Shown: positions 30,866 to 38,589, counted from the stretch's first letter. The stretch is 64,000 nucleotides of DNA from Bacteroidales bacterium (GCA_016290835.1 JAEEVG010000005.1:18660-82659), one strand, 5' to 3'. The notes: generated from the letters alone by a model not told the origin. A program made the numbers and translations.

Positions 30866-33800
30866 TCAGCTTTCGAGGCGGTAGACCATCTCCTCGAGTT
30901 TCTTGGGGATGTCGGTGATCTCCATGTTGTAGCGCTCTTTGATGATTTTCTTGACATCCGTGACGCTGAGGCTGAAGGAGTCCTGGGTCTTGACCTCGAT
31001 CTGCTTGATGAGGTAGAACATTTCTTTCTCCGTATCGGTGAGCTTGCCGAGGGTGCCGCGGTAGGTCCCGCGCGGCTCGATGCTGTTGAAATACAACTTG
31101 TAAGCCTGCCGCAGGCCTTCTTCCTGCTTGGCCAGGCCGGCGGCCGTGTCGCCGGCGCGCTCCAGCTGCAGGCCGGCATCGATCCAGGCGGCCGGCTTGT
31201 GCTTGAACGCGTTGGCCACGCCGTCTACGTCGGTGAAGTCCTCGCCGAAGTGCTCTTTCTGGAAGCCGCGCCTGAGGTCGTCCTCGCCGGCGCCGATCAT
31301 CTCGTCCGAGCCTTTCTGGACCACGGCCTGGTCGCCCTCGGCCGCCGTGAGACCCGTCGTCTCCTTGTAGGCCTCGTTGTAGGCATCTTCGGCGATGTCC
31401 TGCGGGATCTCCTCGGGGATGGGGTCGGGGTTGGCCTTGGTGGGCTTCTTCCTGCGCAGGACGGTGACGTCGCGGTCGCGGGTGAGGTCGATGCCGGACT
31501 CCAGGGCGTCCTTGTTGCTATTGGTCGCGCAGTGGATGATCAGATCCTCTTCGTCGATGTTTTCGCCCATGTCGCGCATCTTCTCGGTGATCTTCTTGAT
31601 GGTCTTCTGGTCCACGATCCTGTAGTCGGCCTGGAGGGTCCGGTAGTACTCGGAGCGCAGGTTATAGGAATAGGTCCCGTTGTAGAGCGCCAGCTGCTTC
31701 TGGGCGACCTTGTCGGCCTGGATCTCGTAGGCGAGCTTCTTGAAAGCGGCCTCCGCTTCGGGTGTCCGGTAGCGCCGGTACTCCAGGTAGCTGTGTTCGA
31801 ACTCCTTGACCTTCTTCAGGCCGTTGATGTTGGCCTGGCGGCCGAGCTCGTCTTCCAGGATTTCCTCCGGGGTCCACTTGGAGTTCTGGCGGTATTCCCG
31901 GATGATCTCCTCGGTGCTCTTCTTGAGGTTCTTCTGGAGCTGCTTGGTCTGGTTGAGCTGCTTGATCGTGTTGCGGCCGAAGCGTTCGGAAGCGAAGTTC
32001 TTGAGGTCGCGGCCGATTTCGCGCACGTCTTTTCCGAGGATGCCCAGGCTGTCCTTGACGTCGCCGATGGCCTTGGAGGCGAAGGCGGCGCAGTTGGCCG
32101 CGAACTCCGGATGGTAGTGGGCGATGAACTCGGCGGAATTCTGCAGCGCCGCACCCCAGAGCTGCTCGGTCGCGAACTCGATGGCGACGGTCTTGACGCC
32201 CACGAAGAACGCCTTCCAGGCTCCGCCCGGGTTGACCGGGTCGTTGACCACGTCGAGCATGTCCTTGGGGATCTTGATGGCGGTCAGGGCCGTCTCGGAC
32301 CAGCCGAGGGTCAGGATGCCCAGGCTCATGCGGGTCCAGAATCCGCCGTGGTCCTCGAGCCACTGCTCTGCCTGGACGCTGGTCTTGGCGAGCGCCACCA
32401 TCAGGTCGGCGGCGAAGCCCATCTCCTCGACCGGCTCGGCCTCGGCGTTGGCGCCGGCGATCTTGCCCGAGACGAAGTTCAAGAAGGTGTTGCGGGCCAG
32501 CCAGGCCAGTCCGGGATCGTAGCCGAAGCGGTAGTCGTAGCCGTCCAGCAGCATTTCGCAGAGGCGGTACACGGGTCCGATGTTCTGGAGCAGGTCGTGG
32601 CGGAGGATGTAGTCCTTGATGTGGATCAGGTTGTTCGTGATCGCGTCGTCGGACTCTCCCGTCACCGGGTCCAGGCCGTTTTCGCGCAGCGGCTGGCTGG
32701 TGAACCAGACCTCCTGGTCGGCCTTGTAGAATTCCTTGTCCCAGAAGAACTCCACGTGCAGGTTGACCTTGCGGCGGGCGGGCGGATCCAGCAGGGCGCC
32801 CGGATAGACGATGCAGTTGGTGCTGTTGTCCCCGAGCACTTCCTTGATGAGCATCTGGATTTTGATTTTGTCGATTACCTGCTGATCGCTCATCCCCTTG
32901 GTCTCGCGGCTGGCGTAGTCCGTGAATTCGGCGTCCCGTTCGCCGGCCAGCGGTTCGGCGTAGAACATGGTCTCCCGCGGATCGGGCACCATGCGCGTCA
33001 GTTCGTGCTTCTCCTCGTCCCAGTAGATGAAGGACAGGGTGGCCGTGGTGACGCAGGGGGCGTAGGCCTTGCCGTTGTTCATGATCTTCAGATCGCTGGG
33101 ATGCCGGGTCGGGTCGTAACGCTCGATGTAGCAGCCGACGAACGGGTCGGTCTTGAAGACGAGGCCCATGTTGAAGCGCAGGACGGGCAGTTCCCCGGTC
33201 ACCTCGTGCTGGTTCGTGTCGGTGGCCTTCACGTGGAGGGTGTGGATGGTATATTCGCCCGCCTTGCCGACCTTCTTGTCTTTCTCGTTGATGACGGCAT
33301 ACCAGAAGCCCGGCTTCTCCGCCCTTTCCAAGGAGACGGTATAGGCCTTGTCGATGGTGGCCTCGACCTCGGCTTCTTCGCTCACGCCGATTATCTGGAA
33401 GGGGAGGCGTTCCTCGTCTTTGTGGTTGGACGGGAGGGTGAGGTTCGGCTGGAAGAAGATGACACGTCCGTCCTCGATCTCGAAGACCACTTTCTGGATC
33501 AGGGCGCCGTGGCTCGTGCGGAAGGTGAAGGCGATGGTGCCCTGCCAGACATCGTTCTGGGGCGGGTCGGGGACCTGGATGCTCGCCGTGCGGTAGCGGG
33601 GCGACATCCCGAGGGCGAGGATCTTGATGTTATCGACTTCGGTGATTTCGATCTTGGCGGTCAGGTCCTTGCGCTCGATGCGTTTCCCCTCGGCGGTGAT
33701 CTCCTCGATGCGCGCCCCGATGATCTTGGGCGGGTCTCCGACAATCAGTTTGTTGCCGAACTCCTTGTAGATGTACATTTTGTAGGTGCTCGGCTTCTTG

Positions 33801-34939
33801 GCTTCTTTCTTCTTCTCGCTCTTGTCCTGGCCTTTGTCTTCCTTGTTCTTCTTGACCTTGTCCGTTACGGTTTGGATAACCTTGCCGATGAGGCCCAGCA
33901 GGCCCAGGGAGACGGCCGCGGGAATCACCCACGGCGGGAGCTGCAGCCCTTTATCCTCACCGGGGGGCTCTTCCGCAGGCCTGATGACCTCGAAATCGCC
34001 GCCGTCGGGGAAGCACTGGTAGAGATAGAGCGCGGTGATGGTGTGCGTGCTCCGCTGGACCTGGTTGCTCCGGTGGTATTCGAGGGTGAACTGGACGACC
34101 ATGAAAGCATCGTCCTCGAGCTGCAGGCACTGGTTCCAGGAATCGTCGTCGAAGGCGAGCTTCGCAGACGCGACATCCCGGACGGACTCATCCCATTCCT
34201 GGTCTCCGTCATACTCTTCGAACGCCTCCTCAATCTCGTCCTCGAAATCCCCGAAGGCATCGTTGAAATCCTCGCTGAACTCCTCCGCGCCCGAACTGTT
34301 GGCCAGGATGCGGCTGACGGTGTTGTAGTTCAGGGCGTAGCGGTCGGTCTTGATCCCGGGCATGACCGCGACGCCGAGGGAATACTCGAACGACTCGGTC
34401 AGGCCCATCATCGCGTCTTCGCGGACGGCCTTGATATCGAAGGGCTTGTCGTCGTAGCGCGCATTGAAACTCACGAAGATTTCGTTCTCCTTGCCCACTT
34501 CGACATACTGCTGGGGCGGCGTCCAGGTAAGGGACAGGCGGTGCATGTTGTCGTGGGCCCGCTCGACGTGCCCGCCGATGTCCACGCGTATGGTCCCGTC
34601 GCCGGATTTCTCGATCTGCTCCTGGTTCCAGTCATAGATCTCCTTGGTGTATTCCTTGGAGTTCTGCGTACTGAAACTCCTGCCGTCGGCGGTGACGCTG
34701 CCGGTGCCGCTGCTGCCCCGGCTGATCATCTGCGGGATGCTGTGGACGATGTTGAATTCCAAGCGTCCGTCCGAAACGGACGATACACCCGTGTCACTGC
34801 CGTTCGAACGGTCTCCGTCGATCAGGATTTTTCTCTCTTTCAGGGCCCAATGGCCGCGGTTCTGCGCCGGACACGCGGGCCCGGACAACAGAAATGCGCA
34901 AAAGGCGAGACCGACGAGTGCGCAGAGGGATTGTCTCAT
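30866..34939 (-). CDS. Giant unrecognised exported/membrane protein of the zinc-ribbon operon
   Basis: 1,357 residues, no family recognised. Signal peptide 1-25 (ends GPACPAQ), then a beta-rich region with a very acidic stretch near residues 230-255. A membrane segment follows at about 332-350 (LPPWVIPAAVSLGLLGLIG), then a Lys/Glu-rich linker (360-385). Ig-like strands seem to cover about 390-700, and the rest is mainly helical, with Gln/Lys-rich coiled-coil-like stretches near 980-1060. The C-terminal 250 residues (IIHCATNSNKDALESG, DLTRDRDVTVLRRKK) recall modules of polymorphic-toxin-like or large gut Firmicutes proteins, but only from memory. The start overlaps the upstream zinc-ribbon gene by four bases (ATGA). 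Confidence 0.8.
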   Translation of the reverse strand: MRQSLCALVGLAFCAFLLSGPACPAQNRGHWALKERKILIDGDRSNGSDTGVSSVSDGRLEFNIVHSIPQMISRGSSGTGSVTADGRSFSTQNSKEYTKEIYDWNQEQIEKSGDGTIRVDIGGHVERAHDNMHRLSLTWTPPQQYVEVGKENEIFVSFNARYDDKPFDIKAVREDAMMGLTESFEYSLGVAVMPGIKTDRYALNYNTVSRILANSSGAEEFSEDFNDAFGDFEDEIEEAFEEYDGDQEWDESVRDVASAKLAFDDDSWNQCLQLEDDAFMVVQFTLEYHRSNQVQRSTHTITALYLYQCFPDGGDFEVIRPAEEPPGEDKGLQLPPWVIPAAVSLGLLGLIGKVIQTVTDKVKKNKEDKGQDKSEKKKEAKKPSTYKMYIYKEFGNKLIVGDPPKIIGARIEEITAEGKRIERKDLTAKIEITEVDNIKILALGMSPRYRTASIQVPDPPQNDVWQGTIAFTFRTSHGALIQKVVFEIEDGRVIFFQPNLTLPSNHKDEERLPFQIIGVSEEAEVEATIDKAYTVSLERAEKPGFWYAVINEKDKKVGKAGEYTIHTLHVKATDTNQHEVTGELPVLRFNMGLVFKTDPFVGCYIERYDPTRHPSDLKIMNNGKAYAPCVTTATLSFIYWDEEKHELTRMVPDPRETMFYAEPLAGERDAEFTDYASRETKGMSDQQVIDKIKIQMLIKEVLGDNSTNCIVYPGALLDPPARRKVNLHVEFFWDKEFYKADQEVWFTSQPLRENGLDPVTGESDDAITNNLIHIKDYILRHDLLQNIGPVYRLCEMLLDGYDYRFGYDPGLAWLARNTFLNFVSGKIAGANAEAEPVEEMGFAADLMVALAKTSVQAEQWLEDHGGFWTRMSLGILTLGWSETALTAIKIPKDMLDVVNDPVNPGGAWKAFFVGVKTVAIEFATEQLWGAALQNSAEFIAHYHPEFAANCAAFASKAIGDVKDSLGILGKDVREIGRDLKNFASERFGRNTIKQLNQTKQLQKNLKKSTEEIIREYRQNSKWTPEEILEDELGRQANINGLKKVKEFEHSYLEYRRYRTPEAEAAFKKLAYEIQADKVAQKQLALYNGTYSYNLRSEYYRTLQADYRIVDQKTIKKITEKMRDMGENIDEEDLIIHCATNSNKDALESGIDLTRDRDVTVLRRKKPTKANPDPIPEEIPQDIAEDAYNEAYKETTGLTAAEGDQAVVQKGSDEMIGAGEDDLRRGFQKEHFGEDFTDVDGVANAFKHKPAAWIDAGLQLERAGDTAAGLAKQEEGLRQAYKLYFNSIEPRGTYRGTLGKLTDTEKEMFYLIKQIEVKTQDSFSLSVTDVKKIIKERYNMEITDIPKKLEEMVYRLES

Positions 34940-35256
34940 AATATGTAGTAAAGGTAGTTATCGTAAATATAGTACCCGGCGAAGGCGAGAATGGCTATCA
35001 GGATGAGCCAGAGCAGGAAGCGGACGATGAAGGGCTTTTTCTTCTTTTCTTTTTTACCTGCCGGGGCCGGCTGCGCATAGGGTTGCTGTTGTGCCTCGGA
35101 TCCGGGCTCATCCCACTGGATCGCGGCGAATTCGCCTGCTTCGGCCGGGGCCTCTACGAAGGATTTGGGCTGCGGTGCGGCAACCGGGGTGCCGCAGGAA
35201 GTACAAAACTTGGCGCCGTCGGGAATCTGGGCGCCGCAGTGGGTACAGAATGCCAT
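34936..35256 (-). CDS. Tail-anchored zinc-ribbon protein, small
   Basis: 106 residues. The N-terminal zinc ribbon has two CxxC knuckles: AFCTHCGAQIPDGAKFCTSCG. A Gln/Pro/Ala-rich linker and a Lys-rich patch (KKEKKKKP) follow, then one C-terminal membrane helix (FLLWLILIAILAFAGYYIY). The layout places the ribbon in the cytosol with a tail anchor. The start is ATG 35256 because that residue begins the ribbon; the open frame further upstream is the shadow of the next gene. Its stop overlaps the start of the 1,357-residue gene. Confidence 0.88.
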   Translation of the reverse strand: MAFCTHCGAQIPDGAKFCTSCGTPVAAPQPKSFVEAPAEAGEFAAIQWDEPGSEAQQQPYAQPAPAGKKEKKKKPFIVRFLLWLILIAILAFAGYYIYDNYLYYIL

Positions 35257-35279
35257 ATTTCGTTTGTCTGGTTCCGCGC

Positions 35280-35555
35280 CTAACCGCCGATAGGGAACAG
35301 GGTCATGAGGATGCCGGTGCCGACGGCGATCAGCACCCAGTGCCACCATTTGACTTTCTGGTTTTTCCGGGCGGCCCGGACCTTGTCCATATAGGACATC
35401 TTCTGGGGCGCGGGCTGTTGGTATTGCGGCTGCTGGTACTGGGGGTACTGGGGCTGCTGGTACTGGGGTGCGGCGGCGCCCAGCCGGTTGCCGCAGGTCG
35501 AGCAGAAAGTGGCGTTGTCGGGGAGCTGGGCCCCGCAGTAGGGACAATACTTCAT
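35280..35555 (-). CDS. Zinc-ribbon protein with Q/P/Y repeats and one membrane helix
   Basis: 91 residues. N-terminal ribbon KYCPYCGAQLPDNATFCSTCG, a repetitive QYQQPQYPQYQQPQYQQP linker, a basic stretch (DKVRAARKNQKVK), and a C-terminal membrane helix WWHWVLIAVGTGILMTLF. It lies 23 bases upstream of the third ribbon gene and three bases after the first. Two other proteins of the same ribbon-linker-membrane layout in one operon suggest paralogues that may assemble together. Function unknown. Confidence 0.88.
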   Translation of the reverse strand: MKYCPYCGAQLPDNATFCSTCGNRLGAAAPQYQQPQYPQYQQPQYQQPAPQKMSYMDKVRAARKNQKVKWWHWVLIAVGTGILMTLFPIGG

Positions 35556-35558
35556 ATT

Positions 35559-36341
35559 TTAGCTGGCTTTGGGACAATGGGCACGGATGAAATCGAGCAC
35601 GAACTGGAAGTTCGCGTCATCCACATAGACCTGGTTCTTGCTGAGCGGGGCATTGACCTTGATGAGGTTATGGGCAGGAGAGGCCTTAATGCTGCGCACC
35701 TTGGAGAAATCGGAGTAGAGGCTGTTGCGGCTGGCGGCCAGGATGCCGGCGCCCGTGGCGACCGGGTTGCCGGCGATGGCGCCTGCGACCATGGCGATCC
35801 AGCCGGCCACCTGGGCCTTTTTGAATTGCTTCGGGAGCTGGATATGGCGCAGGCCGGTCTCGTTCATCTCGAAGAGGACGCAGTATTTTCCGCCGTTCAT
35901 GGCGGCGACGATCAGGTAGCTCAACCCGACCAGCACGACCATGCCGATGATGATGAAGAACATGACCTTGGTGGTCTCCAGGAAATTGGAGAAACCGTCG
36001 GCGATGTTCATCAGCAGCCAGATGGCGAGGGCGATTCCGCCGAAGATCTTGAAGAGCGTGCCGAGAATGGCCGTGTTCTTGAGCATGTTGAGCTCATAGA
36101 CCCAGCGGTACAGCCCGTCCGGGCAGAGGGTCACATTGCTGTCGAAGGACTCTGGGTCCGGGTTGTAAGCCGGCTGGGGCGGAGGGGCCTGGGTGTAGGG
36201 TTGCGGCTGGGAGTATTGCGGCTGCGGCTGCGTGTATTGCGGCTGCGCCGGGGTCTCCGCAGGACCCGTGGGCGTACCGCAGGAGCCGCAGAACTGGGCA
36301 TCGTCGGGGAGCTGCGCCCCGCAATTTGGACAGTATTTCAT
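35559..36341 (-). CDS. Zinc-ribbon membrane protein with C-terminal PH-like region
   Basis: 260 residues from ATG 36341. Ribbon KYCPNCGAQLPDDAQFCGSCG is followed by a Gln/Pro/Tyr-rich linker (about 28-62) and two membrane segments near 95-120 (LGTLFKIFGGIALAIWLLM) and 130-150 (FFIIIGMVVLVGLSYLIVA). The C-terminal part (YSDFSKVRSIKASPAHNLIKV, QVYVDDANFQFVLDFIRAHC) looks like the beta-rich PH-type domain of zinc-ribbon proteins known from gut Clostridia. It is the first gene of the operon. A TTG two codons upstream is a less likely start. Confidence 0.85.
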   Translation of the reverse strand: MKYCPNCGAQLPDDAQFCGSCGTPTGPAETPAQPQYTQPQPQYSQPQPYTQAPPPQPAYNPDPESFDSNVTLCPDGLYRWVYELNMLKNTAILGTLFKIFGGIALAIWLLMNIADGFSNFLETTKVMFFIIIGMVVLVGLSYLIVAAMNGGKYCVLFEMNETGLRHIQLPKQFKKAQVAGWIAMVAGAIAGNPVATGAGILAASRNSLYSDFSKVRSIKASPAHNLIKVNAPLSKNQVYVDDANFQFVLDFIRAHCPKAS

Positions 36342-36429
36342 AAGCAATTAGTTTTAGCAAAATATTTTCTTGTGCTAATATACGAATAAAAAGTTAGAAA
36401 TCAGTAGCAAGAGCACTTTTATTCAGCTT

Positions 36430-36454
36430 GTCATCCCCGGCTTGACCGGGGATC
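36430..36454. repeat. REP-like palindrome, copy 1
   Basis: Core ATCCCCGG...CCGGGGAT with flanking GTC and GATC: a 25-base unit. A second copy with one visible change in the loop (TTG to TCG) occurs at 38140-38164 in the same orientation. Confidence 0.8.
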
Positions 36455-36480
36455 CCCTCCCACCAGGCATCCCCTCCGGG

Positions 36481-36595
36481 GCGGGAGACCGCGCCTCCGC
36501 CTCGGCGTCCATCCTCGCTCCCCGCTTGCGGGGACCGGACCCGGCGGAACGGGTCCTGCTGCGGCTGAGCCTTCGCCGGAGGCCGGTCCTCCCGC
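36481..36595. repeat. Dispersed element, inverted copy of 6613-6728
   Basis: Reverse-complement copy of the 116-base element near 6.6 kb, with only a handful of differences by eye. Its ends are GCGGGAGACCG and CGGTCCTCCCGC. It carries no open coding unit. Confidence 0.8.
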
Positions 36596-36639
36596 CCTGG
36601 CCTGACCGGCAATCTCCCGCTTTCATCCCATTCCCGAAA

Positions 36640-36769
36640 CAGGTGTCCACAAAAACGCCATTGTACGCGATATTTGTGGATACCTGTCAGTGTTTTTGGT
36701 CGAAATCGGCTGTTTGAGGGTATAGGTAGCCAGCTTCTTTGCACTAGAAGGCGCTTTTCTGGACACCTG
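36640..36769. repeat. 130-base MITE-like element with 20-base terminal inverted repeats
   Basis: The left end 36640-36659 and the right end 36750-36769 are inverted repeats matching at 18 of 20 positions. A third related segment at 36673-36687 makes a second internal inverted repeat with 36639-36653 (14 of 15). There is no coding capacity. Confidence 0.65.
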
Positions 36770-36945
36770 TCTGACAAACGAGTTAACCCCCGCTAGAGAC
36801 CGTGCGAGCGGTGGCGGCTGAAAGCCCTCAAAAGCTCTCAGCCCGCCTCCCGCTAACCGCTGATCCGCGTAATGCGAGGCGGTGATTCGCCCGTCAACCT
36901 GAGCAAAGCCAGGGTCTAAATCTACCGCACTGGCTTTGGCAATAT

Positions 36946-36976
36946 TTTGAAATTATTGCCAAGTTGCTTATCTTTG
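36946..36976 (+). promoter_or_regulatory. Promoter of the MNT/HEPN pair
   Basis: TTTG at 36946-36949 and TATCTTTG at 36969-36976 with a 19-base gap match the Bacteroidota consensus. The ATG at 36985 is only nine bases past the -7 box, so the transcript would be nearly leaderless or translation may start at the ATG at 37015. Confidence 0.78.
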
Positions 36977-36984
36977 CGGGCGGG

Positions 36985-37755
36985 ATGAAGTACAAAAGTT
37001 TCATATCACCCAAAATGCAGGCAGTCGCGGAGGTGTTGACAGACACCTTCGTGGGGATGGATCATTGTGTTTCGGATAAATCTCCGAACCTGATTGTCGA
37101 GGTCCCCAGGAATATGTGTGAAACGGTTCGTTCTGCCTTGAAACTCCGGTTTCGGGATGTCGCATTGATGCGGAACGCCTGGCCGATGATCGGGGATCTG
37201 CACGATTTTATCTTGATCAAGCCTCTCATCTCCGAATCACCTGTGTATGAAGAGGATGGGGTCATAGTACCTGAATTGGAGAAGCTCCTGGTGGACCAGG
37301 ATGCGGATAGGGAATATGCCGAGATGGCCGACGACGAGATTCAGAGAGTCTTTCAGCGCGCTTTCGAGTTGTACCCCGTCAATACATCCCGCCTATTCAG
37401 ATATGCCGGAAGAAAAGGGAAGAAAGAGGAAATCAGCAGGCGGGTGGAGCGCCTTGACCGGAGCCGCGTCGCCATTGTGCATGCCATACAGGATTTCTTC
37501 TGTCAGGAGCCGGTTGAACGGGCCTGGCTGTTCGGCTCCTTTTCGCGGATGGAGGAGAAGCCGGAGAGCGATATCGACATTCTGATAGACCTGGACGGCT
37601 CCGTTCCGATGGGGCTCCTGCAGTACGCCGGCATGGTCAACAAGCTCGAGCGCCTGCTGGGCCGGAAGGTCGATTTGGTGGCCACCGGCAGCGTGAAGCC
37701 CTTTGCGCAGGATAGCATCAATCGCGACAAAGTCCTGGTCTATGAGAGAACCTGA
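36985..37755 (+). CDS. MntA-type nucleotidyltransferase antitoxin with AbiEi/DUF6577-like N-terminal half
   Basis: 256 residues in two parts. The C-terminal MNT nucleotidyltransferase (about 160-256) has the signature AWLFGSFSRMEEKPESDIDILID with the G-S and the D-x-D metal pair. Such MntA proteins AMPylate and silence HEPN toxins. The N-terminal part (about 1-155) contains IKPLISESPVYEEDGV, PELEKLLVDQDADRE and NTSRLFRYAGRKGKKEEI, which resemble the C-terminal part of AbiEi-like (DUF6577) antitoxins. The winged helix usually expected before that region is missing. HepT follows with a 14-base overlap. The TTG at 36964 is an alternative start but lies upstream of the promoter box. Confidence 0.85.
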   Translation: MKYKSFISPKMQAVAEVLTDTFVGMDHCVSDKSPNLIVEVPRNMCETVRSALKLRFRDVALMRNAWPMIGDLHDFILIKPLISESPVYEEDGVIVPELEKLLVDQDADREYAEMADDEIQRVFQRAFELYPVNTSRLFRYAGRKGKKEEISRRVERLDRSRVAIVHAIQDFFCQEPVERAWLFGSFSRMEEKPESDIDILIDLDGSVPMGLLQYAGMVNKLERLLGRKVDLVATGSVKPFAQDSINRDKVLVYERT

Positions 37756-38104
37756 ACGCGACCTCGGCCGCTTGAAAGATATCATTCAAGCCGCCAATCA
37801 CATAATTAGTTTTACAGAAGGTCTCTCGCAAGTGGAACTTGCTGCAGACAAACTCCGGTATTTTGCCGTGGTCAAGAATGTGGAGATAATAGGGGAGGCC
37901 TCGTATATGCTATCGTTGGAGTTCAAAGAAAAGCATAGTTGTATCCCGTGGAATGATATCATCCGAATGCGCCATATACTGGTTCACGGATATGCGACTA
38001 TCCTTCCGGAACTACTTTGGCATACAGCGTTGGTGGATGTGCCAGTGCTTAAACAACAGATAGAGACTATTATCTCGTCTTCCTCCGAACAGTCCGCCGG
38101 ATAG
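37742..38104 (+). CDS. HepT-type HEPN ribonuclease toxin (DUF86)
   Basis: A 120-residue all-helical protein. The HEPN catalytic motif RX4HXY is present as RHILVHGY near residue 78 (in DIIRMRHILVHGYATI), preceded by the conserved KNVEIIGEASYMLS helix. HepT toxins cleave RNA, and their Tyr is AMPylated by the partner MntA. The start is ATG 37742, inside the end of the nucleotidyltransferase gene, so the pair is translationally coupled with the antitoxin made first. The catalytic Arg, His and Tyr all look intact. A REP-like palindrome follows 36 bases after the stop. Confidence 0.92.
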   Translation: MREPERDLGRLKDIIQAANHIISFTEGLSQVELAADKLRYFAVVKNVEIIGEASYMLSLEFKEKHSCIPWNDIIRMRHILVHGYATILPELLWHTALVDVPVLKQQIETIISSSSEQSAG

Positions 38105-38139
38105 AACTCGCTGCATACTCTTCGTCACCCTGCTGCCCG

Positions 38140-38164
38140 GTCATCCCCGGCTCGACCGGGGATC
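38140..38164. repeat. REP-like palindrome, copy 2
   Basis: Same 25-base palindrome as 36430-36454, same orientation, one loop base changed. It sits between the convergent hepT gene and the small gene on the minus strand and may terminate transcription from either side. Confidence 0.8.
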
Positions 38165-38178
38165 TCTGTCATCCGGCC

Positions 38179-38589
38179 CTAGCGATTCAATCCGTGGCTC
38201 TGAAGCCACTCTGCGGGGGATTCCTCCAGCCCTTCCTCATTCAGCATCGCGCCCAGCCGCCAGAAAATGGTGTCGAGGATTTCATAATACTCGCTATCCG
38301 GACAATTGAAGTATGCTCGGTAGGCATCAATGATCGGGTGGTTTTTCAGCTCCATATAGGTGTCGGTCCGATCGATATGAATGGCTATCTGATGATCAAT
38401 CCGGGGCTCATCAGGAGAGAAAGGCCGCTGGAAAACGGTCTGGACCTGGCTATTAAAAATCGGGTGCGGCTTGTGACTGGGTGCAATTATGATCTCAGGG
38501 GCATTTGAGAAAACATCTTTGTCTTTTTTGAAAATGTCGGGCTGCTGAAAATACCAATTCAGCAAGCGGATAGCGTCGTGATTGATCAT
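38179..38589 (-). CDS. Hypothetical protein, 136 residues
   Basis: Not recognised. A soluble acidic protein (INHDAIRLLNWYFQQPDIF at the start, LGAMLNEEGLEESPAEWL near the end) without signal or membrane segment. A GTG at 38616 would give nine more residues but falls inside a good -7 box on this strand, so I prefer ATG 38589. Base composition is more AT-rich than the flanking metabolic genes. It is convergent with hepT and divergent from the Big2 lipoprotein gene. Confidence 0.65.
   Translation of the reverse strand: MINHDAIRLLNWYFQQPDIFKKDKDVFSNAPEIIIAPSHKPHPIFNSQVQTVFQRPFSPDEPRIDHQIAIHIDRTDTYMELKNHPIIDAYRAYFNCPDSEYYEILDTIFWRLGAMLNEEGLEESPAEWLQSHGLNR

Larger units (their letters stand above)
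36342..36984. other. Repeat-rich 643-base intergenic region
   Basis: No convincing gene lies between the divergent zinc-ribbon operon and the toxin-antitoxin pair. An open frame on the minus strand here (36394-36777) runs through repeats and has no start context. The gap holds a REP-like palindrome (36430-36454), an inverted copy of the 116-base element (36481-36595), a 130-base element with 20-base inverted ends (36640-36769), a hairpin (36816-36843) and the mntA promoter (36946-36976). Confidence 0.75.

Noticed and set aside
30853-31179. Upstream extension of the HTCS reading frame
   Set aside because: It covers the 3' end of the giant gene in another frame. The product there is Ser/Pro/Arg-rich and lacks the signal peptide that begins at ATG 30852.
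30836-34948. Long open frame of about 1,370 codons on the plus strand opposite the giant gene
   Set aside because: It is a shadow of the minus-strand gene, which has a signal peptide, an overlapping upstream gene and sensible protein composition. The plus frame has a Leu/Val/Asp-biased composition without domains.
36394-36777. Open frame through the repeat region upstream of the toxin-antitoxin pair
   Set aside because: It reads across three repeat elements and has no promoter or ribosome-binding context. Its protein is made of repeat translations.
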